From Epibacterium ulvae (lineage in GTDB: Bacteria > Pseudomonadota > Alphaproteobacteria > Rhodobacterales > Rhodobacteraceae): DNA of 64,000 nucleotides. The stretch is from NCBI RefSeq assembly GCF_018678075.1, contig NZ_JAHHIR010000039.1, positions 34,812 through 98,811 on the forward strand. Reading direction: 5' to 3'. Positions within the stretch are counted from its first letter, which is position 1. Every line of letters begins with the position of its first letter. Under the pieces are notes generated by a model. It saw nothing but the letters and a program-made list of their open reading frames with translations, was not told where the DNA came from and made no database searches. The translations under genes were made by a program, and so were the position numbers. This document shows, piece by piece, positions 9,501-17,220 of this stretch.

Positions 9501-10196
9501 ATTGCTGGGCTCCCACTGCAGAGGTCGCTGTATTAGGACCTCGCCATCCGCTCCAAGGGCGCGCAATTCAGCTGTGTTTGAATGTTCGTGGTTCGGAATT
9601 CTAGCCCGAAATCCGCAGTAAACCGAGCTGACCCCTGGATTGTCACGCCGCACATCCGGACGGTATTGATGCAATTGAGCGAGATGTACATGCGGGCCTG
9701 CATGGAGCTCAATACGAGAGATGAGATCTGGATCAGGAAGCCACCCGCTCACATGCAGGGTGGCCCCGTTGTCTAGGATTTGTGTTTGGGAGACGTATAC
9801 GTCATCGGGGTGCAAGGCCTGAACGATAGCGTCCTGGGTTGCCATTTGCTTTCCATGGCGTGAGAGCATGTTGATTGTGCAATGCGCATTGCCCATGTGC
9901 GGTTCAGGCAATTTAAGCTGAGCTGTAAAATTGACGAGACGCGTTTTAGACCGGCGCAATAAATTACCCAAGCCGGTTCCGGTGTCCTGTTCCTGGATTT
10001 TGGCAGGCACGGACAGCTGTCTATAACATAAAGCGAGCGTGTCGTTTTCCTGCGTTAAAGTCGCTTGGCCGACGACATAAATGGTCGTTGGATCGAGAAA
10101 ACGGGCAGAGGCCAGAGAGATCTGTTCTTTAAAATTTGGCATAAAGGGACGCAGGCCTGTGACTTGAGGAACATTGAGCAAAAACGTGCGACACAT
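6591..10196 (-). CDS. Giant glycosyltransferase with GT4-like core and large flanking domains
   Basis: The protein has 1201 residues. The core at about 475-845 is a GT-B fold of the GT4 type. Its N-terminal half has the glycine-rich loop WPVTGGGMARSYAMAKHL near 483-500. Its C-terminal half has LLFIGQRYKPNIEGLRAF near 678-695 and the retaining-enzyme region GTGFKIKSLEGLAYK at 756-770 with a conserved Glu. Residues 1-470 are predicted beta-rich and may hold two related modules (VSGWLPDP at about 149-156 and VSGECGFL at about 363-370). Residues 855-1201 are another unassigned, strand-rich region. GT4 enzymes are usually about 350-450 residues, so two thirds of this protein is extra. No signal peptide is visible. 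The alternative start MPNFKEQ (10142) also lacks a convincing Shine-Dalgarno site. It is the first gene of the operon. Confidence 0.8.
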   Translation of the reverse strand: MCRTFLLNVPQVTGLRPFMPNFKEQISLASARFLDPTTIYVVGQATLTQENDTLALCYRQLSVPAKIQEQDTGTGLGNLLRRSKTRLVNFTAQLKLPEPHMGNAHCTINMLSRHGKQMATQDAIVQALHPDDVYVSQTQILDNGATLHVSGWLPDPDLISRIELHAGPHVHLAQLHQYRPDVRRDNPGVSSVYCGFRARIPNHEHSNTAELRALGADGEVLIQRPLQWEPSNIFVRRRASSQDAIVASYTAAHGLLAVCVAIPGLESAIKMHIKGADGLFLSASASVSNGTKAPQALSTHNAEWVATAIFNLAESPSGPLELLVEDIKGAVHFGDIVPLVLSHTQAPSIASAHFCPETQDLVVSGECGFLGVTHAQALVDGTVVAASRTFLNHNHDFADKPSTGFYLASLLNTPKEKEVQIEYFSGDRKLYTRRANIREKHLTSQVMGPSGRSSQGGAHYEFPSAVERADAPWVVYATGMTSWPVTGGGMARSYAMAKHLRKKGYRVALVVDFATETTDRSAKELQDYADAVVFVPQCTITPNSAPDYEMFKKAKASLGPLLETLEICYEPAATIVNFAFNLYATERLSGPVILDAHDVQHLRARNAQQHGSDLEDRRCTYREEVKLLTHADGIIAIQSEEQRVLQDCVPQKTVITAEHTLAVHADSVLPTAEQLTQLLFIGQRYKPNIEGLRAFLNQVWPQLKASNPNIHLHIAGRVSEVFKDINDSRITCHGVVPRLEPLYEKCGIVINPTNFGTGFKIKSLEGLAYKRCVVTTPAGAMGFPSSAPLRVVELSRFADTISELIENPDQAQALAQHAETFLGTYFSPDFVYRHVIDMLENLPAAPATDTSPPEIVHYEVKGPDLVLKLRFPHTSKAPRAIKIEIETAVGQPTRIWHAAPGTLLEGKFKVPLPVWLFDGGPFQVTIRVNGQIADKLPLACPPTKSEAYLMPNWYYQGLSAHPGTCIISPTTRQVTRDEDIRTFSAYSRNSFVGYVLGRSQTTTLPDRTWVQSLSYLPSTLPAHTTDVLSLYDANGKAQHTVLAPADVRHANPLPNMKPAATGSAPNGVWKAQWPVQIRQRSLEVSTKGQSVGPLWHQTDDIAELRLEALFKSSFPLSGVQLLFPYGTDDDDVFRWHVMINGSPALINRRVDTRDDIPAITATLNHKKPSGVHRATLVYVHPEREASRAVPAFPTSLNFMVH

Positions 10197-10525
10197 TAAC
10201 CAGTGGTGTGCGTGATGAAGCCCGGTTGAATGTGACGGCTGATATTATGATGTGGCGCACAGCAAATACCTTTTAGTGGACGTGTGCTGATGTGGACTAT
10301 GACCACATCAGCAGAGATGTTAAATACGAAAAGCTGAGAGGTGTCACGAGTTTACATCCAAGGGGTGCAGGGGTCTTCGGACATCTCGCGGAAACACCCC
10401 AGCCAGTCGTCCAGGGGATTGCACCTATGTGTTGTCTGCTTTGGAGTGTTGATGCGCGTCGTGCCATACTAGCCTGATCAAATGCAAAAACCGTCATAAC
10501 TGTATTCTAGCTTATAGTTTTTATT
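10197..10525. other. Gene-free stretch upstream of the five-gene glycan operon
   Basis: This 329-bp gap separates the start of the giant glycosyltransferase gene (minus strand) from the 3' end of the SMP-30 gene (minus strand). It should hold the promoter of the former and any terminator of the latter. The part next to the SMP-30 stop is AT-rich, but I see no clear hairpin with a T-run and no unambiguous -35/-10 pair. A 66-codon minus-strand ORF inside it has no coding signature. Confidence 0.5.
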
Positions 10526-11434
10526 TTACAGGACCATTTGAGGTTCGACTTGACCAGCCCAATCCGCTTTCAAAGCTTCAAACGCAAAAGTTTGCCCCGC
10601 TCTTTCCTGCCACTCTGGTCGATCCTCGGGCAGTTTTTGTTGTGCGGTTGTGACAAAGAGGGTGGACATATCGTCGTCGCCAAAGGCAGGACAGGAAGTA
10701 TGACCGGTGAGGAGTGAAATGGCGCTTAAGAATTGCCCATCCGGGCTGTAACGCGCGACGCGTGCGGCGCCCCATTGGGCGTTCCACAAGCAGCCCTCGG
10801 CATCTACTACAGCGCCATCGGGCTTATATTCCGGGCTGTCGGCAGTGGCGTTGAGATCGACGAAGATGGTTTTTTGACCTTGGGGCCAGCCGGTTTCGGG
10901 ATCCACGGGCTGGCGCCAGATGATACGGGTTTTGGTATCCGCCCAATAGGCACAGGCGCGGGCTTTGTCGAAACAGATGGCATTGGGGGTGCTGAGTTCT
11001 GTTTCCAACACCTGCAGCGCGCCGCCATCGGGGCTGGGTCGCCAGCGATAAAGCGTGCCCTGACCCATCTCTCCTGCTTTGGACATGGTGCCCATCCAGA
11101 ACCCACCCCAGGGGTCGGCGCGCCCGTCGTTGGAGCGGGTCAGCGGATTGTCGGCCTCGATCTCGCAGAGCATCTCATCCGCGTGACTGTCCAGGTTAAA
11201 CCGGCTGAGGCCGGTTTCGCTGGCGATCAGAAGGTGGTCATGGTCAACCCAGGCGGCGGCACTGACATTGCGATCAAACTGCCAGGTGAGGGCCTGACCA
11301 TCCAGGCGTGACAGCAGCGTGTTGTTGACAATGTCAAACCAGAACAGCTGCTTGCGTTCGGGGTGCCACAAGGGACCTTCGCCTAGAGTGCAGCCGCGGT
11401 CATCAAAAATCTCGACAGCGAGGGAGTGGCTCAT
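10526..11434 (-). CDS. SMP-30/gluconolactonase/LRE-family protein
   Basis: The protein has 302 residues, a normal length for this six-bladed beta-propeller family. Diagnostic segments are LGEGPLWHPERKQLFWFDI near the N-terminus, whose Glu is a metal ligand in the family, then NDGRADPWGGFWMGTM and PDGAVVDAEGCLWNAQWGA. Family members hydrolyse sugar lactones or related esters using one divalent metal ion. It is cytoplasmic, with no signal peptide. The start ATG overlaps the stop of the DUF115 gene (ATGA), so it is the last gene of the eight-gene operon. The context suggests opening a lactone formed by the oxidoreductases upstream, but the true substrate is unknown. Confidence 0.88.
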   Translation of the reverse strand: MSHSLAVEIFDDRGCTLGEGPLWHPERKQLFWFDIVNNTLLSRLDGQALTWQFDRNVSAAAWVDHDHLLIASETGLSRFNLDSHADEMLCEIEADNPLTRSNDGRADPWGGFWMGTMSKAGEMGQGTLYRWRPSPDGGALQVLETELSTPNAICFDKARACAYWADTKTRIIWRQPVDPETGWPQGQKTIFVDLNATADSPEYKPDGAVVDAEGCLWNAQWGAARVARYSPDGQFLSAISLLTGHTSCPAFGDDDMSTLFVTTAQQKLPEDRPEWQERAGQTFAFEALKADWAGQVEPQMVL

Positions 11435-13146
11435 AGAGGCTCTCCTGTTGGGGGGAACATTTGGTCAAAATCTGCGCGCTCAAAGACGTCCAGCTTGCTC
11501 TGACGCGAGGCATTCATGATCCGGATACCGCGGGCGGCACAGACATCGCGCGCCTTGGCATAGGAGCGTTCCAGCACATCAAGATTGGGCTGATGCCAGG
11601 CCTCGCCGGGGCTGCGGTAGTCAGGGTGAAAGTGGTTTTGTTCACCTTCATAGATATATTGATTGCCGCGTTTCTGCGAGGGCAGCCGGTAGCTGTGATC
11701 CACCCCGATCAGGATGATTTCCGCACAGCCCATAAAAGCGGCCATTTGGATCTGGCTATAGGTGATTGTGGATCCCCAGGCGATCCCCTGGCTCAGGTCG
11801 TGGCTGAAGTGGGGAAACTCTGGATCCGAGAGCGGATCCTCAAAGGATTTGGGCGGCAGAAAGGGCGCAAAGATCGTGTCGCCCGCGTGATAGTCAAAAT
11901 TGCGGGTGCTGGCGGGGAACAGCTTGATGCTACCGCTCAGCGCTGCGATCCGATCGCGGTTGTTCATGAGAACCAGATGATCTTCGACCGAGTAATAGTT
12001 GGGTCGCCAATCGGTGTCATCATAGGCCAAAAAGATCTTGTTAGAGCCAAAAGTTACCACATCCCGAAGCCGCTCCAGGTCGCTGGGGCGCAGGCTGGGG
12101 CCATTGCCGACCACCACCGCACGCTGCCCTTGGTGGCGATTGCGCAACAGAGACAGTGCCGTGCGGCTGGCGCGGGTGAGATCGGCTTCTATCTGGGCCG
12201 GATCCCACAGGTTGGTGTCGCGCAGGCGCTGCTCCATCTGGCGCTGGCTCTGGATCAGCTGTCGATGCAGATGGCGGGTTTGATCGATCTGCTCCAGTTT
12301 GATGCGCACGATTTCCGGAGATGGGGTGCGCGCGGCGCGCAGGCCCAGGCGCAGCCTTTCTCGTCGTGCAGTCTGGCGCCGCCAGGTTGGCACCCTTGGC
12401 GGCGGCCCAAAGGGGGCTAGCCTGACCACCCCCTGATCGGCAAAACGCGACATATAGGAGCTCAGCTCAGCCGTCGGCAGCCCGTGTGAATAGACGTGGC
12501 GCAGATCAAAAAGCGCGACAGGCCATTCCTGAGGCTTCCCCGAACCGTGAAGCACCACATTCTGGCGCAGAAAGCAGGCCAGCGCCTGTGTCCGGATGCG
12601 GCATTCTTGGGGTTCTGGGGCGGTTCTGCGGCTTAGGGCCAGATGGGTCGGAACCAGCGGCATATCGTCATCGTTGGATCGGACAGTCGGCCCCAGCCCA
12701 TAAGCCAGATTGTGACAGATATCCCGGAGCCCGGTCCTGTCTTGCGGGTCCTCAGACACAAAGACTGCGTGCGCGTTGGGGCAGGGGGCCAGATCGTTGG
12801 TGCCGAAACAGGCGTCAAACTTCGCGTCCTCGGAACGGTTGACAATCACCGGCACCAGGCTGCCGCCCTGGTTGGCCAGTTCGATCAGATCCAGGGGCGG
12901 GCTAAAGCTGGAGCCCGGATAGGGGCAGTCGATCCGGGCGATTTCATGCTCTTGGCCATCGGGGCGGCAATGGCGCAGGCTGAGGGTGACGGCACCCTGG
13001 ACCACCAGCAGTTCCACACCAAAAAAAGCCAGATGGCTGGCGTCGCGCCAGAAGGAGAGGTTAAAGGCATCTGCCTCTGGCCCGCCCTCTGCCCGGATGC
13101 TTTGCAGCCGGTAATGCATGCCCCGTGCTAACATGGATGTTTTCAT
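11431..13146 (-). CDS. DUF115 / MptE-like (Maf-type) protein
   Basis: The protein has 571 residues. The C-terminal half carries the DUF115 (6-hydroxymethylpterin diphosphokinase MptE-like) fold: AVVVGNGPSLRPSDLERL at about residue 345, then YYSVEDHLVL, and GIAWGSTITYSQIQMAAFMG followed by EIILIGVDHSY. The same fold is used by flagellin-modifying Maf glycosyltransferases, which transfer CMP-nonulosonates. The N-terminal 250 residues are unassigned. The gene overlaps the dehydrogenase upstream and the SMP-30 gene downstream by ATGA junctions. Sitting with a CMP-sugar synthetase, a transferase using that CMP-sugar is the best inference, but no flagellin gene is in view and the acceptor is unknown. 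Confidence 0.8.
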   Translation of the reverse strand: MKTSMLARGMHYRLQSIRAEGGPEADAFNLSFWRDASHLAFFGVELLVVQGAVTLSLRHCRPDGQEHEIARIDCPYPGSSFSPPLDLIELANQGGSLVPVIVNRSEDAKFDACFGTNDLAPCPNAHAVFVSEDPQDRTGLRDICHNLAYGLGPTVRSNDDDMPLVPTHLALSRRTAPEPQECRIRTQALACFLRQNVVLHGSGKPQEWPVALFDLRHVYSHGLPTAELSSYMSRFADQGVVRLAPFGPPPRVPTWRRQTARRERLRLGLRAARTPSPEIVRIKLEQIDQTRHLHRQLIQSQRQMEQRLRDTNLWDPAQIEADLTRASRTALSLLRNRHQGQRAVVVGNGPSLRPSDLERLRDVVTFGSNKIFLAYDDTDWRPNYYSVEDHLVLMNNRDRIAALSGSIKLFPASTRNFDYHAGDTIFAPFLPPKSFEDPLSDPEFPHFSHDLSQGIAWGSTITYSQIQMAAFMGCAEIILIGVDHSYRLPSQKRGNQYIYEGEQNHFHPDYRSPGEAWHQPNLDVLERSYAKARDVCAARGIRIMNASRQSKLDVFERADFDQMFPPTGEPL

Positions 13147-14075
13147 TGCCCCAGGTGTTTGAACAGGTTGTCCAATGTGTTGCTGTGCACATATTCGATC
13201 GCTTGCACCGTGGAATTGGCGTTATGGCTGGACAGGGCTACGTTTTCAAAGCTGAACAGCGGATGATCTGCGGGCAGTGGTTCGACCTCAAACACATCCA
13301 GTGCGGCCGCGGCCACTTTGCCGCTGGTCAGCGCCGCAACCAGGGCCGCCTCGTCGACCAGACCGCCGCGGGCCACATTGCACAGGATCACCCCGTCTCG
13401 GGCGCGGGCCAAAGTATCGGCGGTGATCAGGTGATAGTTGTCCTCGGTCTGGTTACAGCACAGGCAAATGACATCGGCTTGTTCTAGTAGCGCATCAAAT
13501 GTCACCAGTGGCGCGCCATCCGGGGCCTGATCCAGGGTTTCGGCCATAAAGGGATCATTGGCGATGACCTCCATGCCCAGGCCCCGCGCGCGCTGGCCCA
13601 CACCCTGGCCAATGGCACCATAACCCACAACGCCCATGGTCTTGCCGGTCATGCCGGGGAAACGTCCCTTGGGCCATTCGCCCTGGCGGATCATCCGGTC
13701 GGTGCGCGCCAGGCGGCGGGTGGCCGCCAGGAGTAGACCAATGGCATATTCGCTGACCGCATCGCGGAAGGCGCCAGGCGAGTTGCAGACCGGAACGCCC
13801 AGTTTTTTGGCCGCGTCAAGGTCGATACTGTCGATGCCAGTGCCCCATTTGGAGATCACTTTCAGACGCGGCAGAAAGGCGTCGAGGACGGCGCGGGTGA
13901 TTTGATCGTCGCCAGCCAGCCAGCCGTCGATCTCGCCGGCATATTCCAGGCATTGGCCCACATCCATAAACTGGTTCACCTCGGGCCAGATCGGGGTCAG
14001 GCCGCGGTCGCGCAGTATCGCATCGAAGCGGTCGCGCTCGTTGATCATCATAATATTGGATACAAGTACGTTCAT
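13143..14075 (-). CDS. D-isomer 2-hydroxyacid dehydrogenase (phosphoglycerate dehydrogenase-like)
   Basis: The protein has 310 residues, typical of the short SerA-like enzymes without an ACT domain. The NAD-binding glycine motif is in MGVVGYGAIGQGVGQRA. The substrate-binding and catalytic stretch includes VARGGLVDEAALVAAL and DVFEVEPLPADHPLF, and the catalytic His is in ALSSHNAN. It would oxidise or reduce a 2-hydroxy/2-keto acid with NAD(H). Within an operon for a cytidylylated sugar, the likely substrate is a sugar acid or a C3 acid unit rather than serine biosynthesis, but this is inference from context. It is 11 bp from the CMP-sugar synthetase gene and overlaps the DUF115 gene. Confidence 0.87.
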   Translation of the reverse strand: MNVLVSNIMMINERDRFDAILRDRGLTPIWPEVNQFMDVGQCLEYAGEIDGWLAGDDQITRAVLDAFLPRLKVISKWGTGIDSIDLDAAKKLGVPVCNSPGAFRDAVSEYAIGLLLAATRRLARTDRMIRQGEWPKGRFPGMTGKTMGVVGYGAIGQGVGQRARGLGMEVIANDPFMAETLDQAPDGAPLVTFDALLEQADVICLCCNQTEDNYHLITADTLARARDGVILCNVARGGLVDEAALVAALTSGKVAAAALDVFEVEPLPADHPLFSFENVALSSHNANSTVQAIEYVHSNTLDNLFKHLGQ

Positions 14076-14086
14076 GGCGCGGGTCC

Positions 14087-14764
14087 TCAGGTACCTTTAT
14101 GTTTGGTCAGAACGCTCAAGAGCGCCTCGGCGATATCCAGATCTTCCTGGGTCTTGATCACATGGCCGGAAATCGCCCCCACGGGGTAGAAAGCGATTTT
14201 GCCATTATAAGTCCCAATAGAGCCGCTTTCGACCGCCTCTATATAGGGTTTGGCGCGCCAGCCGGTGATCGACCAAGTGACCCGCTGCGTGGGTTTCAGA
14301 TCCTGGGAATTGGTTTTCTCGGCAAAGGTGAAATTGACGGGCTGATCCTCATAAGCCACCTCGATCCGATCTTCGATGCACGACAGCATCACGTCAGCGT
14401 CTGAGGCGATAAACGCCTCGGCAAAGGCTTTGACTTCTTCGGCGGTCAGCAAAGGCGCGATGGAATGGACCTGGATGATTAGATCGCAGTCGACGTTTTT
14501 CAGGAAATCATAGACAAACTGTTCGGAGGTGGCGACCGAATTGCCCAGCTCTTCGGGGCGTTGGTAGAATTTGATACCGTATTCTTCGGCGAACTGTCCA
14601 AATTCGGCGTTTTCCGAATTGATGTAGATCTCGTCAAACAACCCGCTGGCCTGGCACTTCTCGATCGCATGGGTGATCAGCGGCTGGCCGGCCAGCGGCG
14701 CGAGGTTCTTTTTCTTGAGGCGCTGGCTGCCCATGCGTGCGGGGATCATTGCAACGGTTTTCAT
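14087..14764 (-). CDS. CMP-sugar synthetase (acylneuraminate cytidylyltransferase family)
   Basis: The protein has 225 residues. The N-terminal nucleotide-binding signature MIPARMGSQRLKKKNL matches NeuA/KdsB-type cytidylyltransferases. LIIQVHSIAPLLTAEEV follows where the family carries its nucleotide and sugar-binding residues. Such enzymes couple CTP with a 2-keto-3-deoxy sugar acid. I chose the ATG at 14764 because AAGGA stands 8 nt upstream and the protein then starts directly at the conserved strand. The open frame reaches 14797 but adds an unrelated tail. It differs clearly from the KdsB at 61.9 kb, so the organism probably activates a second acidic sugar. It is coupled to an IMPase-family enzyme and a SIS isomerase. 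Confidence 0.88.
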   Translation of the reverse strand: MKTVAMIPARMGSQRLKKKNLAPLAGQPLITHAIEKCQASGLFDEIYINSENAEFGQFAEEYGIKFYQRPEELGNSVATSEQFVYDFLKNVDCDLIIQVHSIAPLLTAEEVKAFAEAFIASDADVMLSCIEDRIEVAYEDQPVNFTFAEKTNSQDLKPTQRVTWSITGWRAKPYIEAVESGSIGTYNGKIAFYPVGAISGHVIKTQEDLDIAEALLSVLTKHKGT

Positions 14765-14793
14765 CTCATCATCCTTTGTCTGGGACGGCTGTT

Positions 14794-15591
14794 TCAACCG
14801 CGCGAACGGGCAAACAGCGGCGCATATGTTTCAAAAATCTCTGGTGCGGCGCAGAGGCTAAGCTGGTTTTCATCCAAGGGGCGCGACGTATTGGTGGGGG
14901 CATAGCTGCCATAGGTCAGCCCCGCCTCCTGGGCGACCAGCGCGCCGGCCAGATCATCCCATCCCTTGGCCTCGCGGCTGGCAACCAGGCTGGCCCGTCC
15001 TGCCGCCGCATAACATAGATGCAGGGCCTGGCTGCCGAAATTGCGCAATTTGAAGGCACCCAGTAGATCCACCAGCGCTTCGGGGGCGGCCTCGGCCAGA
15101 TCTTTGAGCAGCCCAGAGGAGACAATCGCCAGCCGTGCCTTGTGGGATGTGGGGGAGACAGGGTAACCATTGAGCCGTGCACCGCGCCCAGTTTCCGCAG
15201 AATAAAGATCCCCCTGGGGGATGTCATAAACCGCTGCCAGCAGCGGCTGGCCCGCTTCCAGCAGCACCACGGCGACCGAATAGGCCGGCAAGCTCGCCAC
15301 AAAATTCACCGTGCCATCCAAGGGATCCACCAGCCAGGCGGGGCCTGCACCGTCATGGGCGGCAAAGTCTTCTTCGCCCATCACAACCGAGCCGGGCAGT
15401 AGTGCGGACAGTTCCTGTTCTAGCCGCGCCTGCATGGCCAGATCGACCGAGGTGACCAGATCCAGCCCGTCGTCTCCCTTGTCCAGCGTGTCAAAATCCT
15501 GCGCAAAAACCTCCTGCACCAGAGCGGGCAGGAGGTCACACAACCGGTTGTGGAGGTCGGTTGGAAGATCGGTCGATTGGCCAGACGCCAT
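14794..15591 (-). CDS. Inositol monophosphatase-family phosphatase
   Basis: The protein has 265 residues. Both family signatures are present: WLVDPLDGTVNF (metal-binding DPLDGT) and the C-terminal GWDDLAGALVAQEAG. Upstream, GEEDF supplies the other acidic metal ligand. The enzyme should remove a phosphate from a sugar or inositol phosphate using magnesium. I chose the ATG at 15591 because it lies 1 bp after the stop of the SIS gene. The first ATG in frame (15612) would overlap that gene. The order isomerase, phosphatase, cytidylyltransferase mirrors Kdo- and heptose-type pathways, which suggests it dephosphorylates the sugar before CMP transfer. Confidence 0.88.
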   Translation of the reverse strand: MASGQSTDLPTDLHNRLCDLLPALVQEVFAQDFDTLDKGDDGLDLVTSVDLAMQARLEQELSALLPGSVVMGEEDFAAHDGAGPAWLVDPLDGTVNFVASLPAYSVAVVLLEAGQPLLAAVYDIPQGDLYSAETGRGARLNGYPVSPTSHKARLAIVSSGLLKDLAEAAPEALVDLLGAFKLRNFGSQALHLCYAAAGRASLVASREAKGWDDLAGALVAQEAGLTYGSYAPTNTSRPLDENQLSLCAAPEIFETYAPLFARSRG

Positions 15592-15592
15592 A

Positions 15593-16219
15593 TCAGAACT
15601 TCCGGTCGGCAATCAGGCCAGCATCCATATGGGTCATGCGCAGATATTGGGTCAGAATATGGATGAACGCCATGTGGATGTCTTCGACCACGCCATAATT
15701 ATCGGCGTTTACATGGGCGTTCACATCCGCCAGATCCTTGGAACGGCCGCCGGAGAAGCCGGTGAAGGAAATAGATTTCAGCCCGATCTCTTTGGCCACT
15801 TCCAGAGCGCGCACCACATTCTGACTGTCGCCCGAAGAGCTGACGGTCCAGACCAGATCGCCGGGGCGGGCCATGGATTGCAGCTGATAGGCAAAGACCT
15901 CATCATAGGAGATGTCGTTGGCCAGCGCCGAATTCATCTCGGTATGGGCCGATAGGGACATGAACCGCGGCATCAGATCGGTGTCGGTGCGCACGCACTT
16001 CAGGAAATCGCACAGCGAATGGTTGGCAATCCCTGCCGAGCCGCCGTTGCCGCAGATATAGATAAAATTGCCCGCTGCGATGGTCTCGCGCAGAAGCGTG
16101 GCCACCTTGTCCAGTGCCCTCAGGTCGCTCACCTGGGTCGCTTTGGCGAGGGTGGTAAAATAATCGGCGGCAAAGTTTGCGCAAGTATCATAGGGGGCGG
16201 TTGGGAAAAAGTCACTCAT
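15593..16219 (-). CDS. SIS-domain phosphosugar isomerase (GmhA-like)
   Basis: The protein has 208 residues, close to GmhA (sedoheptulose-7-phosphate isomerase) in size. The phosphosugar-binding loop is in IYICGNGGSAGIANHSLCDF, followed by GDLVWTVSSSGDSQNVVRAL, which carries the Ser-rich loop of the fold. Family members isomerise ketose and aldose phosphates. It lies 36 bp after the methyltransferase-like gene and is followed by the phosphatase gene after 1 bp. Several other GmhA-set genes (kinase HldA, phosphatase GmhB) are missing, so a standard ADP- or GDP-heptose route is not supported. A keto-sugar phosphate that feeds the CMP-sugar is more likely. Confidence 0.88.
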   Translation of the reverse strand: MSDFFPTAPYDTCANFAADYFTTLAKATQVSDLRALDKVATLLRETIAAGNFIYICGNGGSAGIANHSLCDFLKCVRTDTDLMPRFMSLSAHTEMNSALANDISYDEVFAYQLQSMARPGDLVWTVSSSGDSQNVVRALEVAKEIGLKSISFTGFSGGRSKDLADVNAHVNADNYGVVEDIHMAFIHILTQYLRMTHMDAGLIADRKF

Positions 16220-16255
16220 ATGTATGGGGCCTTTGGGTCGGTCAAAAAGGATCAG

Positions 16256-17215
16256 TCAGGTTTCCAGAACAAACCGCAGCACGCCGGATTTAAGGCTGCG
16301 TTGCAGCAGGATCTGTAAATCCCGCAGGCGGTTTTTGTCAGCCTCACGAAAGAAGCTGGACCAGAAGGGAATGTCGCTGTTTTCTGCAGAATTGAAATAG
16401 CGTTCCAAGATCACCGCATCGCGCCGCCCCGGAGTAGAGACTTCCAGCGCCTTGAAGCCAAGGCGTTTTACAAGGGTTTCAAAACCTTTGATGGAGAATA
16501 CGGTCAGCCGGTCCAAGGGCACAAAACTGGGTGAATCCGCGCCGAGAATTTCATATTCCAGCCCATCGGCGCAGGAACTCGCAACAAAGAACACAGTGCC
16601 AGGGGCCACGGCCCCCTTGAGGGTGCGCAACAGGGCTGCGGGATCCGCAACCCTGTCCAGCTCTGCGGGCAACAGCACGGCCTTGGGGGCGAGCTTGGCG
16701 ACCTCCTCACCTAGGGCCGTGAAATCATCGCTGTCCGGGGTGAGGGGCAAAAAGGACCAGCTGCGATTGTGGCTCAAGCGCTTGGTTGCTTCGGGGAAGC
16801 CCGGTGCAAGGGTGGCAAAGCGGATATCCAGAACCCGATCCAGTGGGCGTTCCAGCCGCGCTTCGGTGAGGCTGACCCAGTTCAGCAGCGAGGTGAATTC
16901 AAACGCGCGGTCGTCTGCATCTGGGGTCTGAGCCAGGCGGCTTTGGTCCAATGTTGCCTGATCTGGAGTTCGAGCCGCATAGATCGTATTGCAGTTTGTG
17001 CAGTTCTGGAATTCCAACAGGGTCTGCGAAAAGCTACGGCTGCTGGCGCAATTTGCACCACAGGCCGGGCAGCTGCTGCGGGTCTGCCAGTTGATGCTGT
17101 TATCCAGCATCAATTCCAAGAGCGCCTTGTTACGGGCCAGACGATATTGCACGGGTTTCTGGCCTGCAACCGTATCAATGTCCGGCAGGTGGTCCAGAAA
17201 AACAGGTGTTTGCAT
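16256..17215 (-). CDS. Zinc-ribbon, methyltransferase-like protein with degenerate SAM motif
   Basis: The protein has 319 residues. An N-terminal four-cysteine zinc ribbon is evident (CPACGANC followed about 21 residues later by CTNC). Sugar C-methyltransferases and related carbohydrate enzymes often carry such a ribbon ahead of a Rossmann fold. Here the position of SAM motif I reads VLDIRFATLAPGF instead of a glycine-rich VLDxGCGxG, so SAM binding is doubtful. A later VFSIKGFETLVKRLGF matches the C-terminal subdomain of class I methyltransferases. It lies 5 bp after the oxidoreductase gene within the eight-gene operon. It could be a pseudo-enzyme or scaffold that binds the sugar nucleotide. 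Confidence 0.65.
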   Translation of the reverse strand: MQTPVFLDHLPDIDTVAGQKPVQYRLARNKALLELMLDNSINWQTRSSCPACGANCASSRSFSQTLLEFQNCTNCNTIYAARTPDQATLDQSRLAQTPDADDRAFEFTSLLNWVSLTEARLERPLDRVLDIRFATLAPGFPEATKRLSHNRSWSFLPLTPDSDDFTALGEEVAKLAPKAVLLPAELDRVADPAALLRTLKGAVAPGTVFFVASSCADGLEYEILGADSPSFVPLDRLTVFSIKGFETLVKRLGFKALEVSTPGRRDAVILERYFNSAENSDIPFWSSFFREADKNRLRDLQILLQRSLKSGVLRFVLET

Positions 17216-17220
17216 GGCTA

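Noticed and set aside
13143..14075. SerA of serine biosynthesis
   Set aside because: The family fits, but the operon context of sugar activation makes a dedicated serine pathway role unlikely, so no gene symbol is given.
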